Below the pieces are notes generated by a model, which saw only the letters and a list, made by a program, of their open reading frames with translations, was not told the DNA's origin and searched no databases. Shown piece after piece: positions 38,223 to 45,082 of a DNA stretch of 64,000 nt. The translations under genes were made by a program, and so were the position numbers. The number at the start of each line of letters is the position of its first letter. The stretch's first letter is position 1. The stretch is from a virus, in IMG/VR virus record IMGVR_UViG_3300045125_000071, positions 124,001-188,000 of that record. One strand, given 5' to 3'.

Positions 38223-38264
38223 GATTTTGTCTAGTTTTGTGTTGTTTTAAAACTAGACAAAATC
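38223..38264. repeat. Conserved inverted repeat, copy 12
   Basis: Both arms canonical, loop 10. Confidence 0.92.
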
Positions 38265-38307
38265 TCTACTGTTGGGCCTGGATGCTCCAAAAAAACTTCA
38301 AATATTT

Positions 38308-38338
38308 TTTGGTTATTCCAAAATACATTGTATCTTTG
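38308..38338 (+). promoter_or_regulatory. Bacteroidota-type promoter
   Basis: TTTG 38308-38311, 19 bases, TATCTTTG 38331-38338. Confidence 0.78.
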
Positions 38339-38353
38339 CTGAAACAATAAACA

Positions 38354-38542
38354 ATGAATAATAACAAAATGAAAGGAAAAAGAATTCGGTTGATTAAAAT
38401 GGTAGACCCGCAAGCCGTTCCGAACGAAACCACGGGAACAATCACCCATGTGGATGGTATAGGTCAGATTCACGTTAAATGGGATAATGGTAGGAGCCTT
38501 GCCATCATTCCCGAAGAGGATGAGTACGAGATAATCGATTAG
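38354..38542 (+). CDS. DUF4314-like protein
   Basis: 62 residues: KGKRIRLIKMVDPQAVPNET, TGTITHVDGIGQIHVKWDNG, RSLAIIPEEDEYEI. This is the standard DUF4314 layout (RIRL...DP...G..GTV...D..GQIHV.WDNG..L..I), a small SH3-like domain frequent in phages and plasmids. A second in-frame ATG lies five codons in. Role unknown. Confidence 0.85.
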   Translation: MNNNKMKGKRIRLIKMVDPQAVPNETTGTITHVDGIGQIHVKWDNGRSLAIIPEEDEYEIID

Positions 38543-38607
38543 GAACTAAAGAAACTTTGTAATAACTTTGCGCAAGATTTGTTAAACAATAATTAAAACT
38601 TAAAAAA

Positions 38608-38952
38608 ATGCGTTATTTGAAATTGACTTATGCAGGAAAGAATTCCCCCACATTGGTGAACATGGATGATGTTCGGACGATGTACATGGTATCTGACCCG
38701 AATGGTCGATACGAGCCGTCAACAAAGGTTGTTTTCAAAAATGGTGAATACATAAACGTGTCGGAGGACTTGCAGACAATATTGAAACTGACCCAGGATT
38801 TCAATTCGGGCAAGTATCAAGAAACCGATTGGGAAACCCCGCCAATCGTTCCTAGCGTCCAACAAAGGATGGAAAATTCCTTCACACGTAGGAGATACAA
38901 TCGCGAACGCAATTTCAATCACGAAAGCGCGTACAACGATAATCAATGGTAG
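38608..38952 (+). CDS. Hypothetical protein, 114 aa
   Basis: MRYLKLTYAGKNSPTLVNMD gives a small beta domain, ending in an Arg/Asn-rich tail (FTRRRYNRERNFNHESAYND) that may bind nucleic acid. Promoter box TAACTTTG at 38563-38570. Unknown. Confidence 0.68.
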   Translation: MRYLKLTYAGKNSPTLVNMDDVRTMYMVSDPNGRYEPSTKVVFKNGEYINVSEDLQTILKLTQDFNSGKYQETDWETPPIVPSVQQRMENSFTRRRYNRERNFNHESAYNDNQW

Positions 38953-38974
38953 TTGTTCATGGTGTTTTATGTTT

Positions 38975-39007
38975 TGCCCCCGTCATACAAATGGCGGGGG
39001 TTTTTTA
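38975..39007 (+). terminator. Hairpin terminator
   Basis: GCCCCCGTCAT / ATGGCGGGGG, then T6. Confidence 0.88.
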
Positions 39008-39043
39008 TTGTCGCTACTGGAACTGTTCAGGCCCACCAGTCGG

Positions 39044-39088
39044 GATTTTGTCTAGTTTAAGACAGGTATTACAAAACTAGATAAAATC
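39044..39088. repeat. Conserved inverted repeat, copy 13
   Basis: Right arm AAAACTAGATAAAATC (C to T, giving G-U). Flanks CCCAC (39032) and GTGGG (39098) also pair. Confidence 0.88.
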
Positions 39089-39213
39089 TTCCCTGTCGTG
39101 GGCTGGCGTGTTGTAACCTATTTACAATCCAAGTGTTAGGATAATTTTAACAATTAAAAATTGGATAGATTTTGAACATGATTTAGTTTTGTGTCAGAAT
39201 AAAATTAAACCAT

Positions 39214-39681
39214 ATGAATTTGAATGTCGCACAAAAGTTGGCAAACGACCTATTGATTGAACATGGTCTTGTTCAGAAAGGTTGGTACTTTCAATTTGAT
39301 AATAGCAAAAGGCGTTTCGGTGTTTGCAAATATGGTAAAAAGGTTATTGGTCTTTCACGGGAATTGACGTTGCTCAACGACGTTGTAAATGTTAAAGATA
39401 CTATCCTGCACGAAATAGCCCACGCCATTGCAGGACGAGGTGCTGGACATGGTTGGTTGTGGAAACAAGTTTGCATCCGCATCGGGGCAAAGCCTGAAAG
39501 GTGTTATTCAAGCAATGAGGTCAATACGCCACTACTGAAATATCAAGCAACGTGTGGTGCTTGTGGTGCGCTGCATCAGAAAGCAAAAATGCACAAAAAG
39601 GGTGTGAGAAGGTCTTGCAAATGTCAAAGCGGAAAAGATTGGGATAGTAGGGTATTACTTGAATATAAGGCATATTATTGA
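39214..39681 (+). CDS. SprT-like zinc metalloprotein
   Basis: 155 residues. VKDTILHEIAHAIAGRGAGH contains HExxH with a following GxGH, as in SprT/Spartan-type proteins; the C-terminal half has a four-Cys zinc ribbon (YQATCGACGALHQKAKMHKK, then CKC). This SprT-like + ribbon order is common in phage proteins of this kind. It may act on DNA-bound proteins, by family analogy only. Confidence 0.85.
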   Translation: MNLNVAQKLANDLLIEHGLVQKGWYFQFDNSKRRFGVCKYGKKVIGLSRELTLLNDVVNVKDTILHEIAHAIAGRGAGHGWLWKQVCIRIGAKPERCYSSNEVNTPLLKYQATCGACGALHQKAKMHKKGVRRSCKCQSGKDWDSRVLLEYKAYY

Positions 39682-39728
39682 AAAAAACTTATTATCTTTA
39701 CATTCTAAAAACACAATCACCATATATT

Positions 39729-39938
39729 ATGAAATACATATTTAGAGGAAATGTTATATTTGAATACATTCCTGAAAAACAGGAAGTGATTCAGAATAAA
39801 ATACATCAAGTTATACCTGCATTTGATTATTGTAGAATGATACCTGAAGATTACAAATTGTTGGGTGAGTTTTTTGATAAAGCATATAGACACACCAAAG
39901 GAGAAGAAATTGTTTTAAATGATATTATAGTAAGTTAA
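39729..39938 (+). CDS. Hypothetical protein, 69 aa
   Basis: MKYIFRGNVIFEYIPEKQEV, then DYCRMIPEDYKLLGEFFDKA. AT-rich relative to neighbours. Box TATCTTTAC near 39690. It ends seven bases before the first tRNA-like element. Confidence 0.6.
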   Translation: MKYIFRGNVIFEYIPEKQEVIQNKIHQVIPAFDYCRMIPEDYKLLGEFFDKAYRHTKGEEIVLNDIIVS

Positions 39939-39944
39939 AAGTAC

Positions 39945-40056
39945 AGTCAGGTGGCGAAACGGTAGACGCACGGAAGGCATTCCGATTCTCCCTTGTTAGG
40001 AGGCATCCAAAAGCAAGGGCATAGCATGAATACAGGTTCGAATCCTGTCCTGACTA
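39945..40056 (+). tRNA. tRNA-like element 1 (leucine-type D-arm, abnormal anticodon region)
   Basis: Acceptor arms AGTCAGG (39945-39951) and CCTGACT (40049-40055) pair over 7 bases. The D-arm GTGGCGAAACGGTAGACGCA is nearly that of bacterial tRNA-Leu, and the T-arm ACAGGTTCGAATCCTGT is perfect. Where the anticodon arm should be, CGGAA-GGCA-TTCCG has a 4-base loop. A second candidate, TCTCC-CTTGTTA-GGAGG, has a proper 7-base loop (anticodon TGT) but sits too far along. At 112 bases it is too long for a plain tRNA. Confidence 0.5.
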
Positions 40057-40072
40057 CTTAAAAAATAAACTT

Positions 40073-40210
40073 ATGATACTTGTTAAAGAAAATAAGGGAT
40101 TTGCTGTTTACTTTGATACCAATACCCAAACGTATTTGGTTTTCAAAGATGGCGGATTCTTAATAGGAAACAAATACAAGTTCAGTGATGTAAAATCTTA
40201 TTTGGATTGA
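40073..40210 (+). CDS. Hypothetical protein, 45 aa
   Basis: MILVKENKGFAVYFDTNTQT and YLVFKDGGFLIGNKYKFSD, a small beta protein. It fills the gap between two tRNA-like elements. Unknown. Confidence 0.55.
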   Translation: MILVKENKGFAVYFDTNTQTYLVFKDGGFLIGNKYKFSDVKSYLD

Positions 40211-40213
40211 TAT

Positions 40214-40302
40214 TCAGTCAGGTGGTGTAATGGTAGCACACGGAGAAGAACTCACCAAAAGGTAGAGCCGACACGGAGTATAGGTTCGATTCCTCGCGCA
40301 GG
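40214..40302 (+). ncRNA. tRNA-like element 2, degenerate
   Basis: Begins CAGTCAGGTGGTGTAATGGT, like element 1, with a D-arm of the Asp/Gly type (GGTGTAATGGTAGCAC), and ends with a T-arm-like AGGTTCGATTCCT. No matching acceptor arm is seen. Confidence 0.35.
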
Positions 40303-40323
40303 CCCTCATCAAAACACACGCAA

Positions 40324-40467
40324 ATGAACACGCACACGATTGAGGTATCCATCCCATCTAATGTTGACCTTGAGCATACATTTTATGCGGTGTTGGATGC
40401 GCTTTGCGCTTCCGACAATGTTACACAGGGGAGGTTGAATTGGTTTTACAAACCATTCGAAAACTAA
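40324..40467 (+). CDS. Hypothetical protein, 47 aa
   Basis: MNTHTIEVSIPSNVDLEHTF then AVLDALCASDNVTQGRLNWF. Short acidic frame between tRNA-like elements; its last codons form the first copy of an 18-base direct repeat. Unknown. Confidence 0.5.
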   Translation: MNTHTIEVSIPSNVDLEHTFYAVLDALCASDNVTQGRLNWFYKPFEN

Positions 40468-40487
40468 ATTTACAAACCATTCGAAAA
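40446..40487. repeat. 18-base direct repeat
   Basis: TTACAAACCATTCGAAAA occurs at 40446-40463 and again at 40470-40487, separated by six bases. Confidence 0.8.
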
Positions 40488-40512
40488 AAGAAAAGAGAAA
40501 AGTTCGGTTTAG

Positions 40513-40580
40513 ACCTATAATGTGCAATGACCTCCGCGCCCTGCAGTGGTTGAGCGGTTCGATTCCGCAGTGGGGCCTAA
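40513..40580 (+). ncRNA. tRNA-like element 3, degenerate
   Basis: A T-arm-like GAGCGGTTCGATTCCGCAG and possible end arms GTTTAG / CTAAAC. No clear D- or anticodon arm. It also includes TATAATGTGC, a string seen in integron attC sites. Confidence 0.25.
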
Positions 40581-40607
40581 ACTGCGCTGCACAGGACAAA
40601 GCAGCAA

Positions 40608-40709
40608 CACATTATGAACGTTTCGGGGCTTTGCGTAGTAGCCCTTAGTATAAACTTAAAATTAACCACGACACTTGATAGGGCTATTACGCAAAACCCT
40701 TGTTATGTG
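40608..40709. repeat. attC-like imperfect hairpin
   Basis: GGGCTTTGCGTAGTAGCCC (40626-40644) pairs 17 of 19 with GGGCTATTACGCAAAACCC (40681-40699). Outside it CACAT..AAC (40608-40619) pairs with GTTATGTG (40702-40709). The two-box stem with mismatches and a 36-base loop resembles an integron cassette recombination site. Confidence 0.5.
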
Positions 40710-40728
40710 CCGTTAAATTTTTAAAACG

Positions 40729-41169
40729 ATGTCAAAATTAAAAACAGCTCAAGATTTAATTAAAACAAATAACAGTTCAGTTATGGCTGGGTTCAATATG
40801 TTTATTCACGGACACCCACCTATTACATTTGCAGATGGTTACCACGATGCTTATGACAGAATGCAAGGTTATGAATTTGCTCAAAAAATGGCAAAAGAAG
40901 ATGGTATTGCTTTTACAAAAATATTCAAATGTAAAGAAGGGGATTGCCACCCGTTTCAGTATGGCGGTTTCTTCGTGTGTAATAATTGCGGCAGGAAAGG
41001 TGTAGATAAAGAATGGTGGAAAATTCAAGTTGAAAAAGACGGAAATGAATTTTGTTGTCACGGATTGGATTTTGTCAACTTGCAGGAAAGTTCAAACTAC
41101 GCTTTCGGTAAAACGTTTGAAGAAGCAATTTCTAATTACGAAAAGGTTATGTTAGGGTTGTCCGCTTAA
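40729..41169 (+). CDS. Cassette-like gene, Cys-rich protein of 146 aa
   Basis: MSKLKTAQDLIKTNNSSVMA, then IFKCKEGDCHPFQYGGFFVC with NNCGRKG (possible zinc site) and ESSNYAFGKTFEEAISNYEK. It is flanked by a perfect 10-base inverted repeat, GTTATGTGCC at 40702-40711 and GGCACATAAC at 41171-41180, and preceded by the attC-like hairpin. AT-richer than nearby genes. Looks like a captured cassette. Function unknown. Confidence 0.65.
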   Translation: MSKLKTAQDLIKTNNSSVMAGFNMFIHGHPPITFADGYHDAYDRMQGYEFAQKMAKEDGIAFTKIFKCKEGDCHPFQYGGFFVCNNCGRKGVDKEWWKIQVEKDGNEFCCHGLDFVNLQESSNYAFGKTFEEAISNYEKVMLGLSA

Positions 41170-41369
41170 TGGCACATAACACTCAAATATTCGCATTCGA
41201 GACGTGGAGCAATGGAGGAATCCAAACGTCAGCATTTTATGAGGGGGATGAAGCAATGAATTTCATTGCTCGCCACGAGCAAAGTGGCACATTCGCTACA
41301 TTGCACGTCTTCAAAAATGAGAAAGAGGCCCTACAGGCTTACGAAGATTTTCGTAGCGAGGGGAACTGA
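41169..41369 (+). CDS. Hypothetical protein, 66 aa
   Basis: MAHNTQIFAFETWSNGGIQT, then ATLHVFKNEKEALQAYEDFR. The ATG overlaps the stop of the cassette-like gene, and its first codons contain the right 10-base inverted repeat. Unknown. Confidence 0.55.
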   Translation: MAHNTQIFAFETWSNGGIQTSAFYEGDEAMNFIARHEQSGTFATLHVFKNEKEALQAYEDFRSEGN

Positions 41370-41382
41370 CCCCTCCCCCCGA

Positions 41383-41426
41383 CCTGCAATGGTTTCAGCG
41401 AGGTTCGATTCCTATCTTGGCTACTC
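41383..41426 (+). ncRNA. tRNA-like element 4, fragment
   Basis: CGAGGTTCGATTCCTATCTTGG with a following CTAC resembles a T-arm and 3' acceptor end. No 5' half is visible. Confidence 0.25.
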
Positions 41427-41451
41427 GTTCCGTCTAATCAACGGATAATAT

Positions 41452-41479
41452 GCCCCAACCGAAAGGTTGGGGTTTTTTG
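41452..41479 (+). terminator. Hairpin terminator
   Basis: CCCCAACC-GAAA-GGTTGGGG, then T6. Confidence 0.9.
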
Positions 41480-41510
41480 TTTCTGGCGCTTCCTGCTGTT
41501 CTTCTGGAAA

Positions 41511-41550
41511 GATTTTGTCTAGTTTTGAAATGGTAAAACTAGACGAAATC
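41511..41550. repeat. Conserved inverted repeat, copy 14
   Basis: Shortest form, loop 8; right arm with GACGAAATC. Flanks CTGTT and AACAG pair. Confidence 0.9.
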
Positions 41551-41623
41551 CAACAGGTACCAGCCAGGCGACGGGCTTGGGCAACCTGTTAACGGGCTTT
41601 AACATACAATTAACAACAATTAT

Positions 41624-41654
41624 TTTGATAGCGATTATACGCAACATATCTTTG
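41624..41654 (+). promoter_or_regulatory. Bacteroidota-type promoter
   Basis: TTTG 41624-41627, 19 bases, TATCTTTG 41647-41654. Confidence 0.8.
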
Positions 41655-41677
41655 CATAAACAATTAAATCATAAGCC

Positions 41678-41986
41678 ATGAACGCACAAGAGATTCTGAA
41701 AAAACTGACTGAAATTCAAGAAGAAGTCAACACGCTAAAATCGAATGTCGAAAACGCGACCGCCAATTTCAAACTGACCGATGAGCAGATTAATAAAATC
41801 GCAAGGTCGGTTGCCAAAAGTATCTCATATGCTGGCGAGAACATCGTTGATGACTACGATTTGTCCATGACCCATCGGGAGGTGGAGTTGAGTGACATCA
41901 CCTTCAGTGAGCGCAAGTTGATGGAATTCATCGAAGATGCGTTGAAAGAAACCATTGAAGAATTGGTGGAGACCGAGGCGAACTAA
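41678..41986 (+). CDS. Hypothetical helical protein, 102 aa
   Basis: MNAQEILKKLTEIQEEVNTL then acidic helices to the end (KETIEELVETEAN). Probably a coiled coil at residues 1-35. Unknown. Confidence 0.7.
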   Translation: MNAQEILKKLTEIQEEVNTLKSNVENATANFKLTDEQINKIARSVAKSISYAGENIVDDYDLSMTHREVELSDITFSERKLMEFIEDALKETIEELVETEAN

Positions 41987-42008
41987 CCATTCGCCATCGA
42001 ACGAGCAA

Positions 42009-42036
42009 ACCCCGACCGAAAGGTTGGGGTTTTTTG
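42009..42036 (+). terminator. Hairpin terminator
   Basis: ACCCCGACC-GAAA-GGTTGGGGT, then T6. Confidence 0.9.
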
Positions 42037-42075
42037 TTTAACCCCTTCCGACGCTCAGGTAAACAAAACCGTTCG

Positions 42076-42117
42076 GATTTTGTCTAGTTTTGAATTGTTT
42101 TTAAACTAGACAAAATC
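42076..42117. repeat. Conserved inverted repeat, copy 15
   Basis: Both arms canonical; flanks CGACG (about 42049) and CGTCG (about 42123) pair. Confidence 0.9.
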
Positions 42118-42188
42118 TTGACCGTCGAGGCCAGGCCGATTGCAATCTATTTGCAATCCAAGTGTTAGGATAATTTTAACAGTTTTTA

Positions 42189-42220
42189 TTTGGTGAACAT
42201 ATAATACCGTTATACTTTTG
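42189..42220 (+). promoter_or_regulatory. Bacteroidota-type promoter
   Basis: TTTG 42189-42192, 20 bases, TACTTTTG 42213-42220. Confidence 0.75.
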
Positions 42221-42241
42221 CTGAAACAAAACACATACGCC

Positions 42242-42847
42242 ATGAATGAAGCAGTTGACAGCAAAAGAATCGGGGACTACCTTATTGAAATCTTCCCCGA
42301 TAGCAGCCCCGAAAGCCCAAGAGAATGGGATAATTTGGGAACAATGATATGTTTCCACAAAAGGTACAATCTGGGCGACAAGCACGACTACGACCACAAC
42401 GACTATGACGGGTGGGATGAAATGGAAGCCGCCATTGTCAAGAACGAAAATGCGGGAGTTATATTGCCCTTGTACCTTTACGACCACGGAGGAATAACAA
42501 TATCCACAAGCCCGTTCAGTTGCCCGTGGGATAGCGGAAGGATAGGTTTTATCTTTGTTTCAAAAGAGAAGATGCTGAAAGAGTACGGGGGAAAAATTGT
42601 CACCATGAAACTGAAAGAACGGGTGGAAAAGTATTTGGAAGGGGAAGTTGAAACTTATGACCAGTACCTTCGGGGTGACGTTTATGGCTACAAAATATCC
42701 AAGGTGACGACCTGCAATGAAGGACATGAACACAAGAAGTTCCAAGATAGTTGTTGGGGGTATTACGGGGAGGAGGGTGGTTGCATGGAGCAAGCGGAAA
42801 GTGTTGTTAATCACTATGTCAAGAAGGACAAAGAAAAGATGGTATAA
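42242..42847 (+). CDS. Conserved phage hypothetical protein, 201 aa
   Basis: IFPDSSPESPREWDNLGTMI, CFHKRYNLGDKHDYD, then YLYDHGGITISTSPFSCPWD with SGRIGFIFVSKEKM. This ordered set (PREWDN, HRRYNLGD, SPWDSG-IGFI) is a conserved phage and plasmid family without a known role. Starts at the second ATG, right after the promoter leader. Confidence 0.75.
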   Translation: MNEAVDSKRIGDYLIEIFPDSSPESPREWDNLGTMICFHKRYNLGDKHDYDHNDYDGWDEMEAAIVKNENAGVILPLYLYDHGGITISTSPFSCPWDSGRIGFIFVSKEKMLKEYGGKIVTMKLKERVEKYLEGEVETYDQYLRGDVYGYKISKVTTCNEGHEHKKFQDSCWGYYGEEGGCMEQAESVVNHYVKKDKEKMV

Positions 42848-42855
42848 GGGTAATG

Positions 42856-42885
42856 CCCCCGACTGAAAATGTTGGGGGTTTTTCT
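42856..42885 (+). terminator. Hairpin terminator
   Basis: CCCCCGAC / GTTGGGGG stem, then T5. A TATCTTTG box (42929-42936) follows directly; no inverted repeat between. Confidence 0.8.
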
Positions 42886-42955
42886 CTTTTTTTTAACATT
42901 TGAAATTGGGTATAACAATATAAAAAAATATCTTTGTAGTATAAACATACACACC

Positions 42956-43189
42956 ATGAGAATAGCAGAAGTTAGAATCACCGAAATGAATGTTGGAGAA
43001 ACGAAAACTTTCAGTATTGAGTTTTCGAGCGCACCAGACCTTATTGTTAAAATTGACAACGCCATTAATGGGGCTAAATGGGAAAAAGAAGGTAGCCTTA
43101 ATCTTGAGGTTGTGGTGGTGGACGAGGAGCAGTTCCACGATGAAGAATACGAAATGTTGGAGGATGAAAACATCATATTAGGATATTGA
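42956..43189 (+). CDS. Hypothetical acidic protein, 77 aa
   Basis: MRIAEVRITEMNVGETKTFS, NLEVVVVDEEQFHDEEYEML. Small beta-rich acidic protein. Unknown. Confidence 0.65.
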   Translation: MRIAEVRITEMNVGETKTFSIEFSSAPDLIVKIDNAINGAKWEKEGSLNLEVVVVDEEQFHDEEYEMLEDENIILGY

Positions 43190-43209
43190 AACCACACGCC
43201 CTCGAAGAA

Positions 43210-43237
43210 GCCCCGACCGAAAGGTTGGGGTTTTTTA
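43210..43237 (+). terminator. Hairpin terminator
   Basis: CCCCGACC-GAAA-GGTTGGGG, then T6. Confidence 0.9.
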
Positions 43238-43271
43238 TTGTCTACTGGCGGAACGGCGCTACCGACGGTGA

Positions 43272-43311
43272 GATTTTGTCTAGTTTTGGAATGATAAAAC
43301 TAGACAAAATC
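43272..43311. repeat. Conserved inverted repeat, copy 16
   Basis: Both arms canonical, loop 8; flanks CTGGC and GCCAG pair. Confidence 0.92.
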
Positions 43312-43361
43312 CAGCCAGCGGGCGAGCTGGGAGCGTGTTGTGAAAACTTTAACATTTCAAA

Positions 43362-43393
43362 TTTGCACATAACCAATATGCAAAGTATTTTTG
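43362..43393 (+). promoter_or_regulatory. Bacteroidota-type promoter
   Basis: TTTG 43362-43365, 20 bases, TATTTTTG 43386-43393. Confidence 0.78.
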
Positions 43394-43409
43394 CTGAAAC
43401 TTAAATCAC

Positions 43410-43910
43410 ATGAAACAAATCGAACTGACCGAAAACGTTATGGTATCCGACCCTTGCTATGAGAAGGGTACATGGTGTCAAGAAGAAATTGTGGTAAAAC
43501 CAGGGGTGTATTGTGTTATGACCCAAAAGAAAGATGGAAGGGTTGACAAATTGCTCGCCATGCACATTGACCACACGGATGCGAAATTGAAAAAGAAGCC
43601 ATATTGCACCATTGGTGTTGATAGCGGACAAGCAGGGATTTTCTCTCTTGATACGTTCCGAAACGACAAGGTGTTTGAGGGGGAAGAAAGTGATTTTGCA
43701 AAAAGAATGGGGTTGGATGAAGGTGATGGTGAAAAGTGGTATTCCCATATTTGTGACCTAACATTGGGTGAAGATAGTTGGGGAACATACGCCAATGGTG
43801 TGGCATCGTCAAGCGGTTGGGGTGATGGTAGTTATGATGTATTCGTTGCCGAAGCCAAGTCGGGCGAAATCGTCGGCATCTTGATTGATTTTGAAGTCGG
43901 TGACTATTAA
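43410..43910 (+). CDS. DUF4241-like protein
   Basis: 166 residues: VMVSDPCYEKGTWCQEEIVV, IGVDSGQAGIFSLDTF, then GVASSSGWGDGSYDVFVAE. 'VSDPCY', 'GVDSGQAG' and 'SSGWGDGSY' in this order are typical of the DUF4241 group. Intact. Function unknown; found in bacteria and phages. Confidence 0.78.
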   Translation: MKQIELTENVMVSDPCYEKGTWCQEEIVVKPGVYCVMTQKKDGRVDKLLAMHIDHTDAKLKKKPYCTIGVDSGQAGIFSLDTFRNDKVFEGEESDFAKRMGLDEGDGEKWYSHICDLTLGEDSWGTYANGVASSSGWGDGSYDVFVAEAKSGEIVGILIDFEVGDY

Positions 43911-43955
43911 CACCACATTAACAAAATAAAATATAAATTGCATAAAAATTGAAAC

Positions 43956-44171
43956 ATGAAAGTTATTGCAGCACGTATTACCGAAATGCCGAAAGATTTT
44001 TTTGACCCGATGCCCCAAGTCTATGTGACATTGGAGAACGGAAAGGAACAATATCTTTTTGAGTATTACCCCGATGAAATCAGTTTCACCCCGAATGAAT
44101 TTGTGGGGTTGACAATCGAAGAATGTCGGCATCTCAAATTTCAGAAGGATAAAAGATTTTTAACCACATAA
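43956..44171 (+). CDS. Hypothetical protein, 71 aa
   Basis: MKVIAARITEMPKDFFDPMP then a beta/alpha body ending KFQKDKRFLTT. The opening resembles that of the 42956 gene (VARITEM), so they may share an ancestor. Unknown. Confidence 0.65.
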   Translation: MKVIAARITEMPKDFFDPMPQVYVTLENGKEQYLFEYYPDEISFTPNEFVGLTIEECRHLKFQKDKRFLTT

Positions 44172-44182
44172 AACAAATCCAA

Positions 44183-44359
44183 ATGTTTGAAACTAAAATT
44201 AAACTGAAACAAGGTTGTTCCCTTGACTTAATGAACGGAATTGTCATATGGGATAGAGATAGGTTGGAAACGCTGAGATGCGCCCTGCTACGAAAAGAGT
44301 TCGTGGATAGGCTTACGGACGAGGAAGTGATTTTAATCAATGAAAAATGTTTAATATGA
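44183..44359 (+). CDS. Hypothetical protein, 58 aa
   Basis: MFETKIKLKQGCSLDLMNGI, RLETLRCALLRKEFVDRLTD. The stop overlaps the next ATG. Unknown. Confidence 0.6.
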   Translation: MFETKIKLKQGCSLDLMNGIVIWDRDRLETLRCALLRKEFVDRLTDEEVILINEKCLI

Positions 44360-44505
44360 TGGTAGCAATCTTTGGAATTGTTTGTGGAGTGGCAGGGTTC
44401 GCCATAGGGTGGAACTTTTGCAGGAAGGAAACGCTAATTCATCTGCTCGAAAAAGGAGCATTGGACAAAGACGTTTTTAAGGCTGAAATTGAAAAGGATT
44501 TTTAA
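44356..44505 (+). CDS. Small membrane protein, 49 aa
   Basis: MMVAIFGIVCGVAGFAIGWN is a membrane helix with GxxxG spacing; the tail is charged. Overlaps the upstream gene (ATGA). Unknown. Confidence 0.6.
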   Translation: MMVAIFGIVCGVAGFAIGWNFCRKETLIHLLEKGALDKDVFKAEIEKDF

Positions 44506-44523
44506 TCAACAAACAAATAAACA

Positions 44524-44820
44524 ATGTTAAGTCACACACGCAAGAGCGCAGGTGGAACATCGTTCCACGGCTCGGAGATTCGCACAACGGCAGGCAAACT
44601 CAAAGCGTTGTTCCCCGATTCGTATGACGAGAGCAATGATGGGAGGGACAAGACCAACTACGACTTCACCCTTCAAGACGATGATGGGAACATCGTGACA
44701 ATCTACGATTGGAAGGAGTACCGACCGATTGGTGACAATGAAATGATTAACTTCCACATCGGAGGTATGAGCCAAGACATCACCGAAAGGGCGAGGATGT
44801 ACCTTGAAAGCGTCGTATGA
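44524..44820 (+). CDS. Conserved phage hypothetical protein, 98 aa
   Basis: AGGTSFHGSEIRTTAGKLKA, then KTNYDFTLQDDDGNIVTIYD with WKEYRPIGDNEMINFHIGG. The 'GTSFHG', 'FTIYDWKEYR' and 'FHIGG' blocks are a recurrent small phage family with no assigned function. Last gene of its operon. Confidence 0.75.
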   Translation: MLSHTRKSAGGTSFHGSEIRTTAGKLKALFPDSYDESNDGRDKTNYDFTLQDDDGNIVTIYDWKEYRPIGDNEMINFHIGGMSQDITERARMYLESVV

Positions 44821-44846
44821 CATTTATTCGGATGGTTCAGAGAACC

Positions 44847-44876
44847 CGCCCCGACCGAAAGGTTGGGGCTTTTTTG
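44847..44876 (+). terminator. Hairpin terminator
   Basis: CCCCGACC-GAAA-GGTTGGGG, then CT6. Confidence 0.9.
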
Positions 44877-44909
44877 TGTCCACAGATTCTTCCAGCTCCC
44901 ACAGCTCAA

Positions 44910-44956
44910 GATTTTGTCTAGTTTTGAATCCGCTGTTTACCAAACTAGACAAAATC
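44910..44956. repeat. Conserved inverted repeat, copy 17
   Basis: Arms canonical, loop 15. Flanks pair: CCAGC (44892) with GCTGG (44980) and GATTC (44884) with GAATC (44959). Confidence 0.92.
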
Positions 44957-45029
44957 CCGAATCGCCCAGCCAGGTGGTGCTGGTAAAATGTTAATGGTTT
45001 CATAAAAAGAAAATAAGACTGAAAATAAA

Positions 45030-45061
45030 TTTGGTGCATATGAAATTTCAGACTAAATTTG
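45030..45061 (+). promoter_or_regulatory. Bacteroidota-type promoter
   Basis: TTTG 45030-45033, 20 bases, TAAATTTG 45054-45061. Confidence 0.8.
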
Positions 45062-45082
45062 CATCATAAAACTTTTATCACC

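Noticed and set aside
39945-40056. A normal tRNA-Leu
   Set aside because: The acceptor, D and T arms fit but the anticodon arm does not have a 7-base loop in the right place and the element is too long.
40597-40710. A rho-independent terminator
   Set aside because: The stem is long, imperfect and has no T run after it; its two-box layout fits an attC-like site better.
43478-43812. Overlapping minus-strand frames
   Set aside because: They lie antisense to the DUF4241-like gene and have no start context.
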